From NCBI GenBank assembly GCA_009829735.1, contig CM020619.1:998590-1062589 (forward strand): a stretch of 64,000 nt of DNA, written 5' to 3'. Of the stretch, positions 31,309-41,595 are shown one piece after another; positions within the stretch are counted from its first letter, which is position 1; each line of letters starts with the position of its first letter. This stretch comes from Pyropia yezoensis. Lineage: Eukaryota; Rhodophyta; Bangiophyceae; Bangiales; Bangiaceae. Below the pieces are notes generated by a model. It searched no databases, was not told the DNA's origin, and saw only the letters and a list, made by a program, of their open reading frames with translations. The position numbers and the translations under genes are program-made.

Positions 31309-31774
31309 ATGGGGGGCAAGGGCGGGATCCCCCTATGCCGCCAGGAAGTCGGCGCCATCAAGACCATGGTCACGAACAAGAAGTCCAAGTGGGCCATCGC
31401 CACCGCGCTCGGCACCCCCAAGACGGTGGTCAGCTACCACGCAGCCAATGCGCGGCAGGCGGCGGCCACTGCGCGCCAGGACAACCGAGGTCGGCCGAAG
31501 CTCCTCAGCCCTCGAGAGCTGCGCGGGCTCCGCCGGGTGTTGGACGGCAATCCTATCGCCTCAACGGCGTAAATCGCGGAAAAGGTCAACCAGGGACGAA
31601 CCAGCACCGCAGTCGGGCCCCCCCTCCCCAAGACGAAGGACGAACTGATCGCTGCCCTGCAGGAAGAGTGGGCGTCGATACCGAGCGCCTATTTCAAGCA
31701 CCTGACCGAGAGCATGTGCCGCCGTGTGCGGCGGGTGTCGGAAGCGAAGGCTCGGGTACCATGCACACACGAGT
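31309..31774 (+). pseudogene. Tc1/mariner transposase remnant lacking the DDE core
   Basis: The ATG frame encodes an N-terminal helix-turn-helix region (QEVGAIKTMVTNKKSKWAIA) and a GRPKLLSPRELRGLRRVL linker as in Tc1/mariner DNA-binding domains, then meets TAA at 31570. The same frame resumes with a typical Tc1 C-terminus: TKDELIAALQEEWASIPSAY, LTESMCRRVRRVSEAKA. The ~200-residue catalytic DDE/D domain that should lie between is absent, so this is an internal deletion derivative. It is followed at once by CCATGCACACACGAG, the sequence found at both outer inverted repeats. Confidence 0.72.
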
Positions 31775-32696
31775 TCTTTGTTTTGATTAGGGATGCTTTC
31801 GATTATTGATTTGCGCTTTGCGGGCTACAGGAAAAGTTTTAAAGTTTTCGAATGTTCTTGCTCGCCCAGGAAGGAGGCGGTGGAGCGAACGGCGTCCTCT
31901 CGTATGACTGCGGTCGTCGGACTTCCAGAAGCTGCACTGTTGATGGCACTATTGATGGCGATGTATTATGGTGGAGAGGGACCGCCGGGGGGGGTAAGGA
32001 GATGGCACCACCTTGAACTGAATGGGGTTTGAGGGTGGCTGCGTGGGGAGGCGTCCTTGCGCAGGTCTCTCATGTGAGCGGGGAAGAATGTAGTAGGGGG
32101 TGGCGGCGGTCCCATGGGCGGTGACTCGCCCCCGTCCGCGGCAGTGACACCTCCCCGTCAGCGGCGGTGACTGCGGCTGGTAGCCTGTCGGTCGGCGCTG
32201 CTGCCAGTGCCCCTGCCGCCACGCGCGCCGCCGCCAGTGTAGGCGGCGCGGACCAGGTGGAGGCTTGCATCGACGCGGGGGCTGCGGCACTGTTGTTCGC
32301 CGCCGCCGCGGTGGGGACAGGCGGCGGTCGCGGCGACGGTAGCGGCGGTGTCGTCGGAGGCTGTTCCGGCGACGACGGCCGTCGGCAGCGGTGGCCATGC
32401 TGGGGAGGGGGGGGGGGCTCGCGGCATGACGCGGGGTGCGAATGGTGATGGCGGTGAATGTGGTGGGGGATCCTGGACACCTGACAGGACGATGTATGGG
32501 GGCCGCCCCAGGCACGGAAGGGTGAAGTGAGGGGGGCGCGGCGACTACCAGAAACCTTCCCCTGGGCAAAGGATTATTTAAAAGTCGAGGCGATGATGAA
32601 CTTTCAAACTATTCTTCCCATGCACGGTGAAATATGTGAATGCAGTATTCCGGGGAATCTATTGGCTGAAGGCCAAATGCCCTCGTGCGCTGTGAG
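31775..32696. other. Remainder of the inverted-repeat segment
   Basis: No gene recognised. 32100-32450 is a GC-rich GGC-repeat island; the flanks are near 50% GC. Confidence 0.35.
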
Positions 32697-32842
32697 CAGG
32701 TATATACTACATGCGGCTAGGAATCGTCGAGATCGGTCGCTACTGTCCATCACTTACTGAACGAACCTGGGCCTGGTCGGATTCTATTGGTCGGAAGAAT
32801 ATTGGAGAAATTTCGAGCTCGTGTGTGCATGGTGTCGGGGCC
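32697..32842 (-). repeat. Right 146-bp inverted repeat
   Basis: Reverse-complement partner of 27205-27350, with scattered substitutions. Confidence 0.85.
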
Positions 32843-33117
32843 GAAGCGAACGGGTCTGGCACCAAGTATTAGTGCGTTTTTTAAACATATTTCATATTCT
32901 CATTTTATATGCACTTTCATCATAGGATCGTACTTAAACAAATCTTGACGACTTATGTCTGGCATTGTATGCCAACTATCGCTGCCGCAACAAACGCTTT
33001 TGTCTTTGGCGCGGCTCTTGGCCACGCTCACCGTCGCTTTCCGGGATGCACAAGGCGGTTTTCCACAAGCGCCGTCCCCCTCGACGAGGTGACTTGCACG
33101 CGTCCAAGCTGAGCTCG

Positions 33118-33987
33118 TGTGAGGCACCACTCACAACCGGGCAGCCCTCAACGTACTGCTAAACGGTGTCAGCTGCCCGCGCAAGCCAATGAGGCTGCGG
33201 GGCGCGGGGAAGGTGACGGGCGGGGTGACGGTGATGGGGGTGGGGAAGAAGATGGGCGTGACGTCGGTGAGGGTCGAGGGGGTCGAGGGGTTCGAGGGTA
33301 AAGGAGGTCGTTGTCTGTGTTTGTTGTTCCCCCGAGGTCTCCCCGGGTGGCACCCGCACTCACGCATTATATACCCCCGGGGGAGCACCTAGGGTGCCCC
33401 AAAGCATGCGATTGCCCGTGCCGCCGGGGGGGCGGCACCAATGAGCTCAAAACAAGGCATAGGCTCTCAGAACAAGTCAAGGTGGGTGTGCGCGCCCCAA
33501 GGCGCCCCACCAGACAGCCCCAAGCGGGGGCGGGGGCGGCGTGCGGCGCTCGTGGCGCCGCGCGGCTGGCCTCACACGCCGGTCGGCCGAAAAGGCCGCA
33601 GAGGCGTGTAAGCCAGACGCCAGTCTTCGGGTCGAAAATCTCCCGTGGGTCAGCAAATCTTGCCGTTCCCATTGGCTCGTGGGGAGATTGTTCCGGCTGG
33701 CCGATGAGTCAGAGATGTGGCTTGTCCTGTGGTCCGTTAGTCCTCTGATCCGCGGAGAGAAAATATCCGTCCGGGGATGAGTCAGGATACTAACGGGTAG
33801 CCGATCCGCGGCTCTCGTGCTGACCGTCCGCGACCCGTAGAATCTCGGCCGGACACCGCGGCATCTCAAGATTACCAGGGAGTTGATGCGTCTTGGAAGG
33901 AGTTGGCTGAGAAGGACAGGGAAGGAGAGGCCCCAGTCCTTATCCCCGGAGCTAGAGTCTTGGGGATTTAGGGGGCATATCCTTACA
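33118..33987 (-). repeat. 3' LTR
   Basis: 870 bp. It contains a TATATA box near 33367 next to a GGGGGAGCACCTAGGGTGCCCC-like palindrome. Aligned to the 5' LTR without gaps (offset 3272). Confidence 0.93.
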
Positions 33988-34000
33988 CCTCCCCCCCCTT
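33988..34000 (-). promoter_or_regulatory. Polypurine tract
   Basis: On the minus strand AAGGGGGGGGAGG lies directly before the 3' LTR, the expected second-strand primer site. It overlaps the stop codon of the chromodomain frame. Confidence 0.75.
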
Positions 34001-34382
34001 AGGACGCGCGGCGAAGGAACGCGTCCAAAACCTCAGGTGCGTGCGCAAGGTCTTGCTTGGTCAGCCAGGAGCTCTCGCTGACGTCACAGCCTTTCCACTT
34101 GACGAGGTACTGTAGTCGTCCTCGGCGCTTTCGTGACCGTATGATGGAGTCGACTTCGTACTCGACCGAACCGTCCGGAAATGTAACCGGAGGCGGAACG
34201 GGAGGAAGTCGGCCGTACGGGTCAGCGCGGTACGGCTTTAGCAAGCTCGCATGGAAGGCGTTGTGAACCTTGCGATCGAGCACCGCTTGGGGAAGATCCA
34301 GGTGGAAAGTCACATCATTAATGCTTTCAGTGACGCGATAGGGTCCTGAGTACTTGGGCACAGACCCCCGCACATACAGCGC
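33999..34382 (-). pseudogene. Integrase C-terminus with chromodomain (pol remnant)
   Basis: Reads ALYVRGSVPKYSGPYRV, then HNAFHASLLKPY and a chromodomain EYEVDSIIRSRKRRGRLQYL, VKWKGCDVSESSWL. Chromodomains guide chromovirus insertion to marked chromatin. The frame joins gag out of phase at about 34378-34385, where the deletion removed the rest of pol. It has no ATG of its own. Confidence 0.8.
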
Positions 34383-35176
34383 TGGCGTTCGTCTGGCGTC
34401 AGCTTGTCGACCTTGATGCTGGAAATGCCCATTGGGATAACACCCGTCGTCGGTGGCTTCCCAGAAGTGCTGCTAACATTGCTGGTAATACGGGACGCTC
34501 CAGCCTTGGCCGCTTCGACGCGCAGGGCGTCCGTCATAAGGGACTCAAGATCCGTGTAGGTCTTCAGGCACAGTGCCTGCCAGATGTCTCGCTTAAGGCC
34601 TCGGCTATAGCGGTCGTTTTTTTCCGCTTCGGTGATGTCGGGGATATCCAAGAGGACGCTTAGGAACGTCCTGTTGAACGTCCCGACGTCCTTGATTTGA
34701 CGCCAGGAGTGCAGTTTGTCCCGCGCCGCCTGCGTCTTGTTCAGTGGGCTGAAGCGGCGGATGAGCGCAGCCCGCAGGGCAGTCCAGTCGGGGACCGCGA
34801 TGGTACGACTGTAGGTATGCCACCAAGTGAACGCCTCGCCGTCCAGGTAGGTGCAGGCGATCCGGCACGCTCCGTCAGGGTCAGTCAGCCGCACATAAGA
34901 GTCCATGTGCGAGCACCACGCTTCAATTGTCCCGGGCTTGCCGGAGAACAGCGCGGGCTTGTGCGGCCTCGCAGTCGTTGTGCCTGCACCGGTGGTCTTG
35001 GCCTGCGCGTCCGACAGCTGTTTCTTGGCGTCCGCCAGTTCTACCTTGTGAGCCTCGAGTTCGGCACTCATCTGCGAGACGAACGCAGTTAGTTGATTCC
35101 ATGATTCCGCTGAGGGTGCGGTTGAGGCCGTGCCTGGATTAGTCGGGCTAATACCTGAAGGATTAGGGGGATCCAT
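34310..35176 (-). CDS. Gag of the LTR element, truncated at the zinc knuckle
   Basis: The frame opens at ATG (MDPPNPSG), has a coiled-coil segment (MSAELEAHKVELADAKKQL) and the retrotransposon gag core (FSGKPGTIEAW, GEAFTWWHTY, LIRRFSPLN). It reaches KLTPDERQRC, the sequence that normally precedes the CCHC knuckle, then runs out of frame into the integrase tail (CGGLCPSTQ) and stops at 34310. So the nucleic-acid-binding knuckle is lost. 288 codons. Confidence 0.85.
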   Translation of the reverse strand: MDPPNPSGISPTNPGTASTAPSAESWNQLTAFVSQMSAELEAHKVELADAKKQLSDAQAKTTGAGTTTARPHKPALFSGKPGTIEAWCSHMDSYVRLTDPDGACRIACTYLDGEAFTWWHTYSRTIAVPDWTALRAALIRRFSPLNKTQAARDKLHSWRQIKDVGTFNRTFLSVLLDIPDITEAEKNDRYSRGLKRDIWQALCLKTYTDLESLMTDALRVEAAKAGASRITSNVSSTSGKPPTTGVIPMGISSIKVDKLTPDERQRCMCGGLCPSTQDPIASLKALMM

Positions 35177-35532
35177 GGTAAAATTCGCAACGATCCAATC
35201 AACTAAGCAGATCTAAATCGACTTACTCCGGTTGGGCGCCGGGCAGGTCCTTAATGATGTGCAAGGTAATTTGATCCGTCAAAGTAGTGGTACACGAGCT
35301 TCTGGACGTGTGCGGCCGTAGTGGCTGCAACGATTCCAAAGATGTACAACACTATTTGATGGTTCACAAGTGATGCGATGAAACAGAATTCGACAACTCA
35401 AGCATGAAATCGGATTTTGCTGCCGGCGTCCGCGCGCGGGCCCGAGTCGGGTCGCGCCGGATTTCCAAGCGGGGGGTAATCCACGTGGCAAATCGCGCCT
35501 CTCGCACAGATCCTGGGGGGTGTTGCGAGGTG
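35177..35532. other. Spacer inside the LTR element
   Basis: Between gag and the zinc-finger frame; no gene recognised. Confidence 0.4.
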
Positions 35533-36159
35533 TCAACTGGTGTGGCGCGCCAGCGTGCGGTGGTGATCCTTGCCACGCTGGTGGCGTTCGAAGTGTTCCA
35601 CCGTCTCGAATTCGCGATCGCAGATGTCGCACCGCGGGCGCGTGGCTGGACGGTTGACCGTATTGCGGTGGCGCCGCGACCAGCGATGATCGCGCAGCAC
35701 TGTCAGGCTGTTGCAACGCACGCCACAGGGCTTGCACACGTACTTCTCCTTGGGGATGCTCTTGGCGATCCGGCGCTGCTCCCGCTGCTCCGCCGCGCGC
35801 GCCGCCGTGGGTCGGATGTGCCCAATACGTGGGGCGGGCGGCGCAGTGTATCGCCGCGCGGGGTCCAGCGGGAGCAGTAGCAGGCCCCGACTGGCCGAGC
35901 CCGCCGAGCCGGGCGTGGCGGGGCCCTTGCCCTTGCGCGAGAGGGGGGGCTTGGATGCGGCTGCCGCCGCCGAGTCGGCCGTCGCCGGCACAGAGGATGA
36001 CGTGGATGCCGCCGCCGGTGATGCGCGCGCCGCCGGGGTGACGCGTGCCTCCGCGGTCGCGCGCGCCGCTGGGGCGCGCGCAGTCGCCGCCGAGGAAGTC
36101 GGGGCGCCCGCCAACGCCGAAGAAGAATATTCGGAACCTGATTTGGCACCCACTGGGTT
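35533..36159 (-). CDS. C2H2 zinc-finger reading frame carried by the LTR element
   Basis: A 5'-proximal frame between the 5' LTR and gag, not part of the standard Ty3 gene set. An Ala/Ser-rich N-terminal half is followed by two C2H2 fingers: YVCKPCGVRCNSLTVLRDH with a second His in RRH, and PRCDICDREFETVEHFERH with HH following, each C-x2-C-x12-H-x5-H, the spacing of U1/matrin-like or RNA-binding fingers. No in-frame ATG exists between the stop at 36160-36162 and the fingers, so translation may rely on splicing or a non-AUG start. It may also be a captured host exon. Family not recognised. Confidence 0.6.
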   Translation of the reverse strand, partial: NPVGAKSGSEYSSSALAGAPTSSAATARAPAARATAEARVTPAARASPAAASTSSSVPATADSAAAAASKPPLSRKGKGPATPGSAGSASRGLLLLPLDPARRYTAPPAPRIGHIRPTAARAAEQREQRRIAKSIPKEKYVCKPCGVRCNSLTVLRDHRWSRRHRNTVNRPATRPRCDICDREFETVEHFERHQRGKDHHRTLARHTS

Positions 36160-36377
36160 TCAACAATCCGTTGACCAAAAGAAAAAAACCGTGACAGGGG
36201 CCACCAGGGCAGTGTCAGGGCCGTGTTCTTTCGGTGTGATTCGTGGAACCCGCTGCGTTCGTATTACAATGCCCGAGGCACGCCGAACACAGGGGGCAGC
36301 ACGAGGGTACAAACGCAGGGGGGGCCAAATCGGGAACGGAATCGCAACGTCACCGACAGGAGGAAGTCAAACTACCT

Positions 36378-36389
36378 GAAGCTACCACA
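36378..36389 (-). promoter_or_regulatory. Possible primer-binding site
   Basis: Immediately inside the 5' LTR the minus strand reads TGTGGTAGCTTC. TGGTAGC would pair with a tRNA 3' end GCTACCA, as in some initiator tRNAs, but only about 7 nt match. Confidence 0.35.
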
Positions 36390-37259
36390 TGTGAGGCACC
36401 ACCCACACCCGGGCAGCCCTCAACGTACTGCTAAACGGTGTCAGCTGCCCGCGCAAGCCAATGAGGCTGCGGGGCGCGGGGAAGGTGACGGGCGGGGTGA
36501 CGGTGATGGGGGTGGGGAAGAAGATGGGCGTGACGTCGGTGAGGGTCGAGGGGGTCGAGGGGTTCGAGGGTAAAGGAGGTCGTTGTCTGTGTTTGTTGTT
36601 CCCCCGAGGTCTCCCCGGGTGGCACCCGCACTCACGCATTATATACCCCCGGGGGAGCACCTAGGGTGCCCCAAAGCATGCGATTGCCCGTGCCGCCGGG
36701 GGGGCGGCACCAATGAGCTCAAAACAAGGCATAGGCTCTCAGAACAAGTCAAGGTGGGTGTGCGCGCCCCGAGGCGCCCCACCAGACAGCCCCAAGCGGG
36801 GGCGGGGGCGGCGTGCGGCGCTCGTGGCGCCGCGCGGCTGGCCTCACACGCCGGTCGGCCGAAAAGGCCGCAGAGGCGTGTAAGCCAGACGCCAGTCTTC
36901 GGGTCGAAAATCTCCCGTGGGTCAGCAAATCTTGCCGTTCCCATTGGCTCGTGGGGAGATTGTTCCGGCTGGCCGATGAGTCAGAGATGTGGCTTGTCCT
37001 GTGGTCCGTTAGTCCTCTGATCCGCGGAGAGAAAATATCCGTCCGGGGATGAGTCAGGGTACTAACGGGTAGCCGATCCGCGGCTCTCGTGCTGACCGTC
37101 CGCGACCCGTAGAATCTCGGCCGGACACCGCGGCATCTCAAGATTACCAGGGAGTTGATGCGTCTTGGAAGGAGTTGGCTGAGAAGGACAGGGAAGGAGA
37201 GGCCCCAGTCCTTATCCCCGGAGCTAGAGTCTTGGGGATTTAGGGGGCATATCCTTACA
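36390..37259 (-). repeat. 5' LTR
   Basis: 870 bp, near-identical to the 3' LTR. Confidence 0.93.
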
Positions 37260-37350
37260 GCTCGCTGACTGACCCGGGTTCCTCTTTGCAACTCCCCGCG
37301 GCGTCCCCCACCCTCCGGACCAGCCGTCAGCCATAGCTGGGGCGCCGCCA

Positions 37351-39593
37351 ATGGAAGGGGCAGCAGGCCGAGCGTCCGCGTCCAGCGGCGCCCGCCCCGT
37401 GCGAGGCGCTGCCTCGAGTCCTGGCACCGGACGAAAGGCGAGCGACATCAAGTCGGAGTTTACCGAGGTCCTGGGCACGGGGTCCATATGCAAGCACTGT
37501 ACGAAGCTGGTGAAGAATAAGCAGCAGAACGGCACCCTCATGGCAACCCACCTGTACTCGTGTCGGGCGTGCCCGCTGGTGGTGCGGCTTAAGGCGTGGA
37601 GCGCGTGCTCGACGCTACAGAGGACGAAGCCCCGTCCAATAGACCCTCACGCGTCTCGTGCTCCCTCGAAGGACCATGCCAGCGGGTCGACTGGGGCGGC
37701 AGGGAGCCGTGCAAGTGCCCCCATTCCGGCTGTGACATCCAGCAGTGCCCCATCCGCAGGCGTGCTGAACTTCTTCGACCGCGTTACTCGAGAGCAGGCT
37801 GATGTAATTGACAAAGCCGTCCTTCGTTTTTTTGTTGCCTGTGGCGTGCCCTTTCAGGTAGCGGAAAGCCCCGCCTTCCTGGAAATGCTGAAGGCGTTGC
37901 GGCCGGGATACGTCGCCCGAAAGATGGTGCCCAGTCGGCGTCAGTTGACCGGGCTTCATCTCGACGCGTTCTACCAGGAGCTGTCGCAGTACGTCATGGA
38001 GTCCCTCTCCGTCTGGTGCGAGCGCCGCAACGCTGTCCTCGTCCTCGATGCGTGGGAGAACGTTCGGCACGACCACATTGTGAATCTGCTGGCACTTGTC
38101 AATAGCAAGGCCATCTTCCTCGACTCCGTCTACTGCGGCGACGAGAGCCAGAGCGCGAAGAGCCAGGCAGCCTTGGTGCAAGAGAAGCTCACAAAGTACG
38201 GCGGGATGTGGAATTTCAACGCTCTGGGCACGGACAACACGGCCTCCTGCCTGGAGATGCGGCGCCAGGTGGCGGAGCGGAACCCTGGCTTGGTATCGTT
38301 GAACGACCAGGCTCACGTCAGCAACCTGCTGATCAGTGACCTTTGCAAGGAGGGGTGGGTCAAAGGAGTTATCCAGTGGGCGCTGGTGGTTTCATCCTAC
38401 GTCTGCGGGCACCAGAGGCTCCTGGCTGCGCACAACCTGGAGAAAAGTCTCTACAACCAGACCCTGTCTTCTGAGGCGGCCAGTGAGAAGCGCACCGCTG
38501 TCGCCTACCTTACCCCCAGCACGACAAGATTTCTGTACCACCGGGACTTGTTGTCTGCCTGCGTTCGCAATCGACCGGCGCTGAGAAATCTTCTCGAGCG
38601 CAACAACGGGTCTGAGCTGCAGCGTCTCGTCAGGCCGCGCGACGCAAGCGCGCAGGATGCACAAGCCACTTTCCTCAGCGTGGCAGAGTCAGCCGCTGAC
38701 GCCCGCGACTGGGTGGCGGTGCACAGCATGCTCGACCCAGTCTGTGAGTACCTGAGGCTTTTTGACGGCAGAAGTGCCGCCTCTCGTTGGTGCTACCCAC
38801 CACGAGCCAGCTACTGAGCACCATGACAGGCTTGGAGGCGAAGCTGCGCGAGTCTGGGAAGGCTGGATCGACCACACCGGCCGTTTACGCGCACGTGAAT
38901 GCAGCGGTGCGCAAGCGCGTCAAGGGCCCCACGCACCGCAGCGTGCGTGTGTTACTTCTGGAAAACGTGCACTACTTGGCAGCAGTACTGGACCCAAAAG
39001 TTTTTGACGCGCAGGCGAGCTTCGCGGCGGACAACATCGACCGCGCCTTCTAAGCGGTCACCACTTACTTTTTGAGGTCCCCCGAGGTCTTCTCTTCGCA
39101 GCAGCTAAAGCAGCTTGATGACAATCAGCGTTCTCTCATGCTTCGCAACCAGGTCACCACGCACACTGCCCTGTCCGGCACCTTTGCCCCCGGGGCTTAC
39201 GCCGCGCGGAGGCCGGGGTCTGCTGTGGTCCTTCGAGAATTGCTGGCTGCGGACTGGGACCTCTGGGGTTGGTGGACGCTGTTTGGGGGCTCCACACCAG
39301 AGCTGCGAGAAATCGGTAAGGCGTTGGCTGGGATGACTCCCTGCACCGGGGCTGTAGAACGCTCCTTTTCCACTCAGAAGTCGATCCATTCCCTCGTCTG
39401 CAACCGCCTTGCGCACGAAAGGGTGGCCAAGCTGATGTTTGTACACACCAATCTGAGCTTGATGGGCGGGGCTGACACTCATGCACACGAGCTCGGCTTC
39501 CTCGAATCCGTTTTGGTCGACGGTGAGAGCTGGGAGGGGTCGAGTGCCGACGAGATTGACGACCGAGAGAGCGCCGTCGCTGGTACCGAGTAA
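37351..39593 (+). pseudogene. hAT-family transposase, broken by a frameshift and a stop
   Basis: The first frame (37351-38817) opens with a BED-type zinc finger (ICKHCTKLVKNKQQNG, then His near YSCRAC), followed by a DUF659/RNase H-like core (VLVLDAWENVRHDHIV, SVYCGDESQSA, GTDNTASC). At about 38765-38790 the sense passes to another frame (TTSQLLSTMTGLEAKL), which meets TAA at 39051-39053. The same frame then continues to the hAT C-terminal dimerisation region (WWTLFGGSTPELREIGKAL, TGAVERSFSTQKSIHS) and stops at 39593. The order and motifs identify hAT. Two lesions make it inactive unless they are introns. Terminal repeats were not found; the LTR element inserted 91 bp upstream of the ATG. Confidence 0.82.
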
Positions 39594-40499
39594 ACGTTTG
39601 TCTTTTTCGTGTCATGGAACGCACAATACTGTTGTTTATCCCGCCCACTTCGAGTGGTGGCCCCAACGCCGGGTGGCCCGCCGAACGGGAGGAGGTACTT
39701 CTCTCGGCCCGCTGCGACACCGCCCCGAACGCCCAGGTGCGGACGAGCGGGGTGGCCCAGGCGGGGCAACGGCCGGAGGAGCCGACGCCAGCGGTGGGCG
39801 TGGAGGCGGTGCAGCCGGCGGTAGTGGGGGCGGCGGTAGCCCACCGCCAGGCGCCCGAGCGGATCTGTACCTCAAAGACCCCCCCGTGCGCCGCCAACGG
39901 TTGCCGCCAACCCGCCCACCGTCGCTGCCGCGCCGCGGGCGAACGCAGACAAAGCCGCGCCGCCGATCGTCGCCACCGCCGCGCGGCTGCCCCCAGCCGC
40001 AGAGGCGGCGGCGTGGGAGACGGAGTTAGCGGCATGGAAGGGCGCAGCGGGGGCAACTGGGAGCGGTCGTTTGCCGCCGCCCAGCACCATCACCCCGCCG
40101 CGAACCTCACGAGCGCTGCCCTTCCCACCCTTCGCCCCCGCCGCCACCCGATCCGCCACCACCGTCGCCGCCGGCGCCTCCACAGCCGCGGCGCCACCGC
40201 GGGTGGCGAGATCGCCTCAGGGCGGGTGTCGCCCCGCCACGCCCGGGAACATCCCCCCACCGCGAGTAGCACCACACCTGGCCCGCCCACCGGAGCCCTC
40301 CCCGCCCGCCGCTAGCGATCCATGCGCGGTCGCTGGCGCTGCGCTGGCCGCCCTCGCCACCGCTCCACCGCGCCACGGGCCGCCACCTCCAATGCTCGAC
40401 CCCAGCAATCGCCGCGACCACCGCCGCCGTGCCGCAGCCATGGGAGTCGTCGACGGTGGCGTGGAGTGTGCCGGCGGCGCCCCTGGCGGTGATTGGGCG

Positions 40500-41300
40500 G
40501 CCGGCGGGAAGGGGTGGTCTCCCTCCACCCAGCAGCACCCCCCTCCCCCAACACTGCGACCCACCCCCTGCCCCTGCGCGGCCGCCGAACCGTCCGTCGC
40601 GGCCAGTTTGCCGCCGACCGCCAGCACCGCCGCACCGTCGCAGGCCGACACCGCCATTACCACCGCGCCAGAGTCGTGCACGTGCGCCGTCGCTGCCGTG
40701 TTGTCCGCCGCCGTCAGTTCCCCGTCCCCGTCCGACTTGACCTCCGACGGCTCCGTCACGACTGCTGCCATCAGCTGGGCACCAATGCAACGAGAAAAGT
40801 GCTGAGGGGAGGAGGCTTTACGCTCATCCCCAGCCGAACCCCCCACCCTCCACCCAACCAAGCCACTGCGCCCCCCCCCCCCCCGCAGTAAAGAACCTCT
40901 TCCTCACCACAACCCTGTCCACCCCTCCTCGCCCATCTCCCCACAACTATCAAAACTACCTTCCACACATCCCCAACCACACGCCCCTTGCGCTACGAGC
41001 CACGGTGCCCCAAAACTGCTTGCCCTCAGCGTTGACAATATAGACGGGGGAGCCGGCCGCGTTGGCCACCACCTCCTGCCGACCAGAGCCGTGGCTCCCC
41101 ACAGCCAGCATAGCGCGGCACATCAGCAGCATCTCCCCGTCAGATGCATACGGCACCTGCGACACCAACCGGTTCACCTCTGCCACCACGGTCTCTGCAA
41201 TGATGGTACCTGCGCCGGTCGTCGGCCAGCCGGCGGGATCGACAATGCAACCGGCTAGAGGGTGGCGGATCGGCGAGCCCTCGTGGCCCAGCCGACACGG
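40500..41300 (-). CDS. Possible two-exon gene, unrecognised
   Basis: Two minus-strand blocks look more protein-like than their surroundings: about 41250-40985 (GTIIAETVVAEVNRLVSQV, VANAAGSPVYIVNAEGKQF) and about 40790-40560 (MAAVVTEPSEVKSDGDGEL, VVMAVSACDGAAVLAVGG). A GT near 40975 and a CCCAG near 40790 could join them. No family was recognised and the start and stop are not defined. Confidence 0.2.
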
Positions 41301-41553
41301 GCGGCGGGGGGGCGCCCATGCCCGCAGGCGCACGGGGGGGCGCCCATGCCCGCAGGCGCACGGGAGAGCATGGACGTGATGGAAGAGGAGGAGGGCGGGG
41401 AGTGTCCCAGGGAGACAGGGCGGGGGGCGGGGCACGGCGGAGACTGCCAAGCCCCGCACGCAGGATGCCACCCCAGCAGGGGCTGCAGTCTGCTGGTCCG
41501 CAATGATGGTAGAATTGTTCAGATGTGATATCAATTACGCACTCAAGTATACG

Positions 41554-41595
41554 ATAGATTAATCAAGGGCCGTTTCTGCTCTTTGATTAATCTAT
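41554..41595. repeat. 13-bp perfect inverted repeat in an AT-rich island
   Basis: ATAGATTAATCAA (41554-41566) and TTGATTAATCTAT (41583-41595) separated by 16 nt, within about 120 bp of AT-rich DNA that contrasts with the genome. Possibly a transposon end. Confidence 0.75.

Larger units (their letters stand above)
27205..32842. mobile_element. 5.6-kb segment bounded by 146-bp inverted repeats
   Basis: 27205-27350 and the reverse complement of 32697-32842 are about 90% identical, beginning GGCCCCGA-ACCATGCACACACGAG. Between them lie a kinase-like gene fragment, a MITE, a tandem repeat and a gutted Tc1/mariner transposase. The same CCATGCACACACGAG end sequence recurs directly after the transposase remnant (31759-31773). 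Either the whole segment is one composite transposon or two copies of a short element sit in opposite orientation. No clear TA or longer target duplication is visible at the outer ends. Confidence 0.55.
33118..37259 (-). mobile_element. Complete Ty3/gypsy chromovirus derivative, non-autonomous, with target duplication
   Basis: Two 870-bp LTRs (33118-33987 and 36390-37259) start TGTGAGG and end CCTTACA on the plus strand. They differ at only four positions by eye. GCTCG precedes the left LTR (33113-33117) and follows the right one (37260-37264), a perfect 5-bp target duplication. The coding strand is minus: a zinc-finger frame, gag, then the last part of integrase with a chromodomain. Protease, reverse transcriptase, RNase H and most of integrase are missing. 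A polypurine tract adjoins the 3' LTR. LTR similarity implies recent movement, so machinery must have come in trans. Confidence 0.93.
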
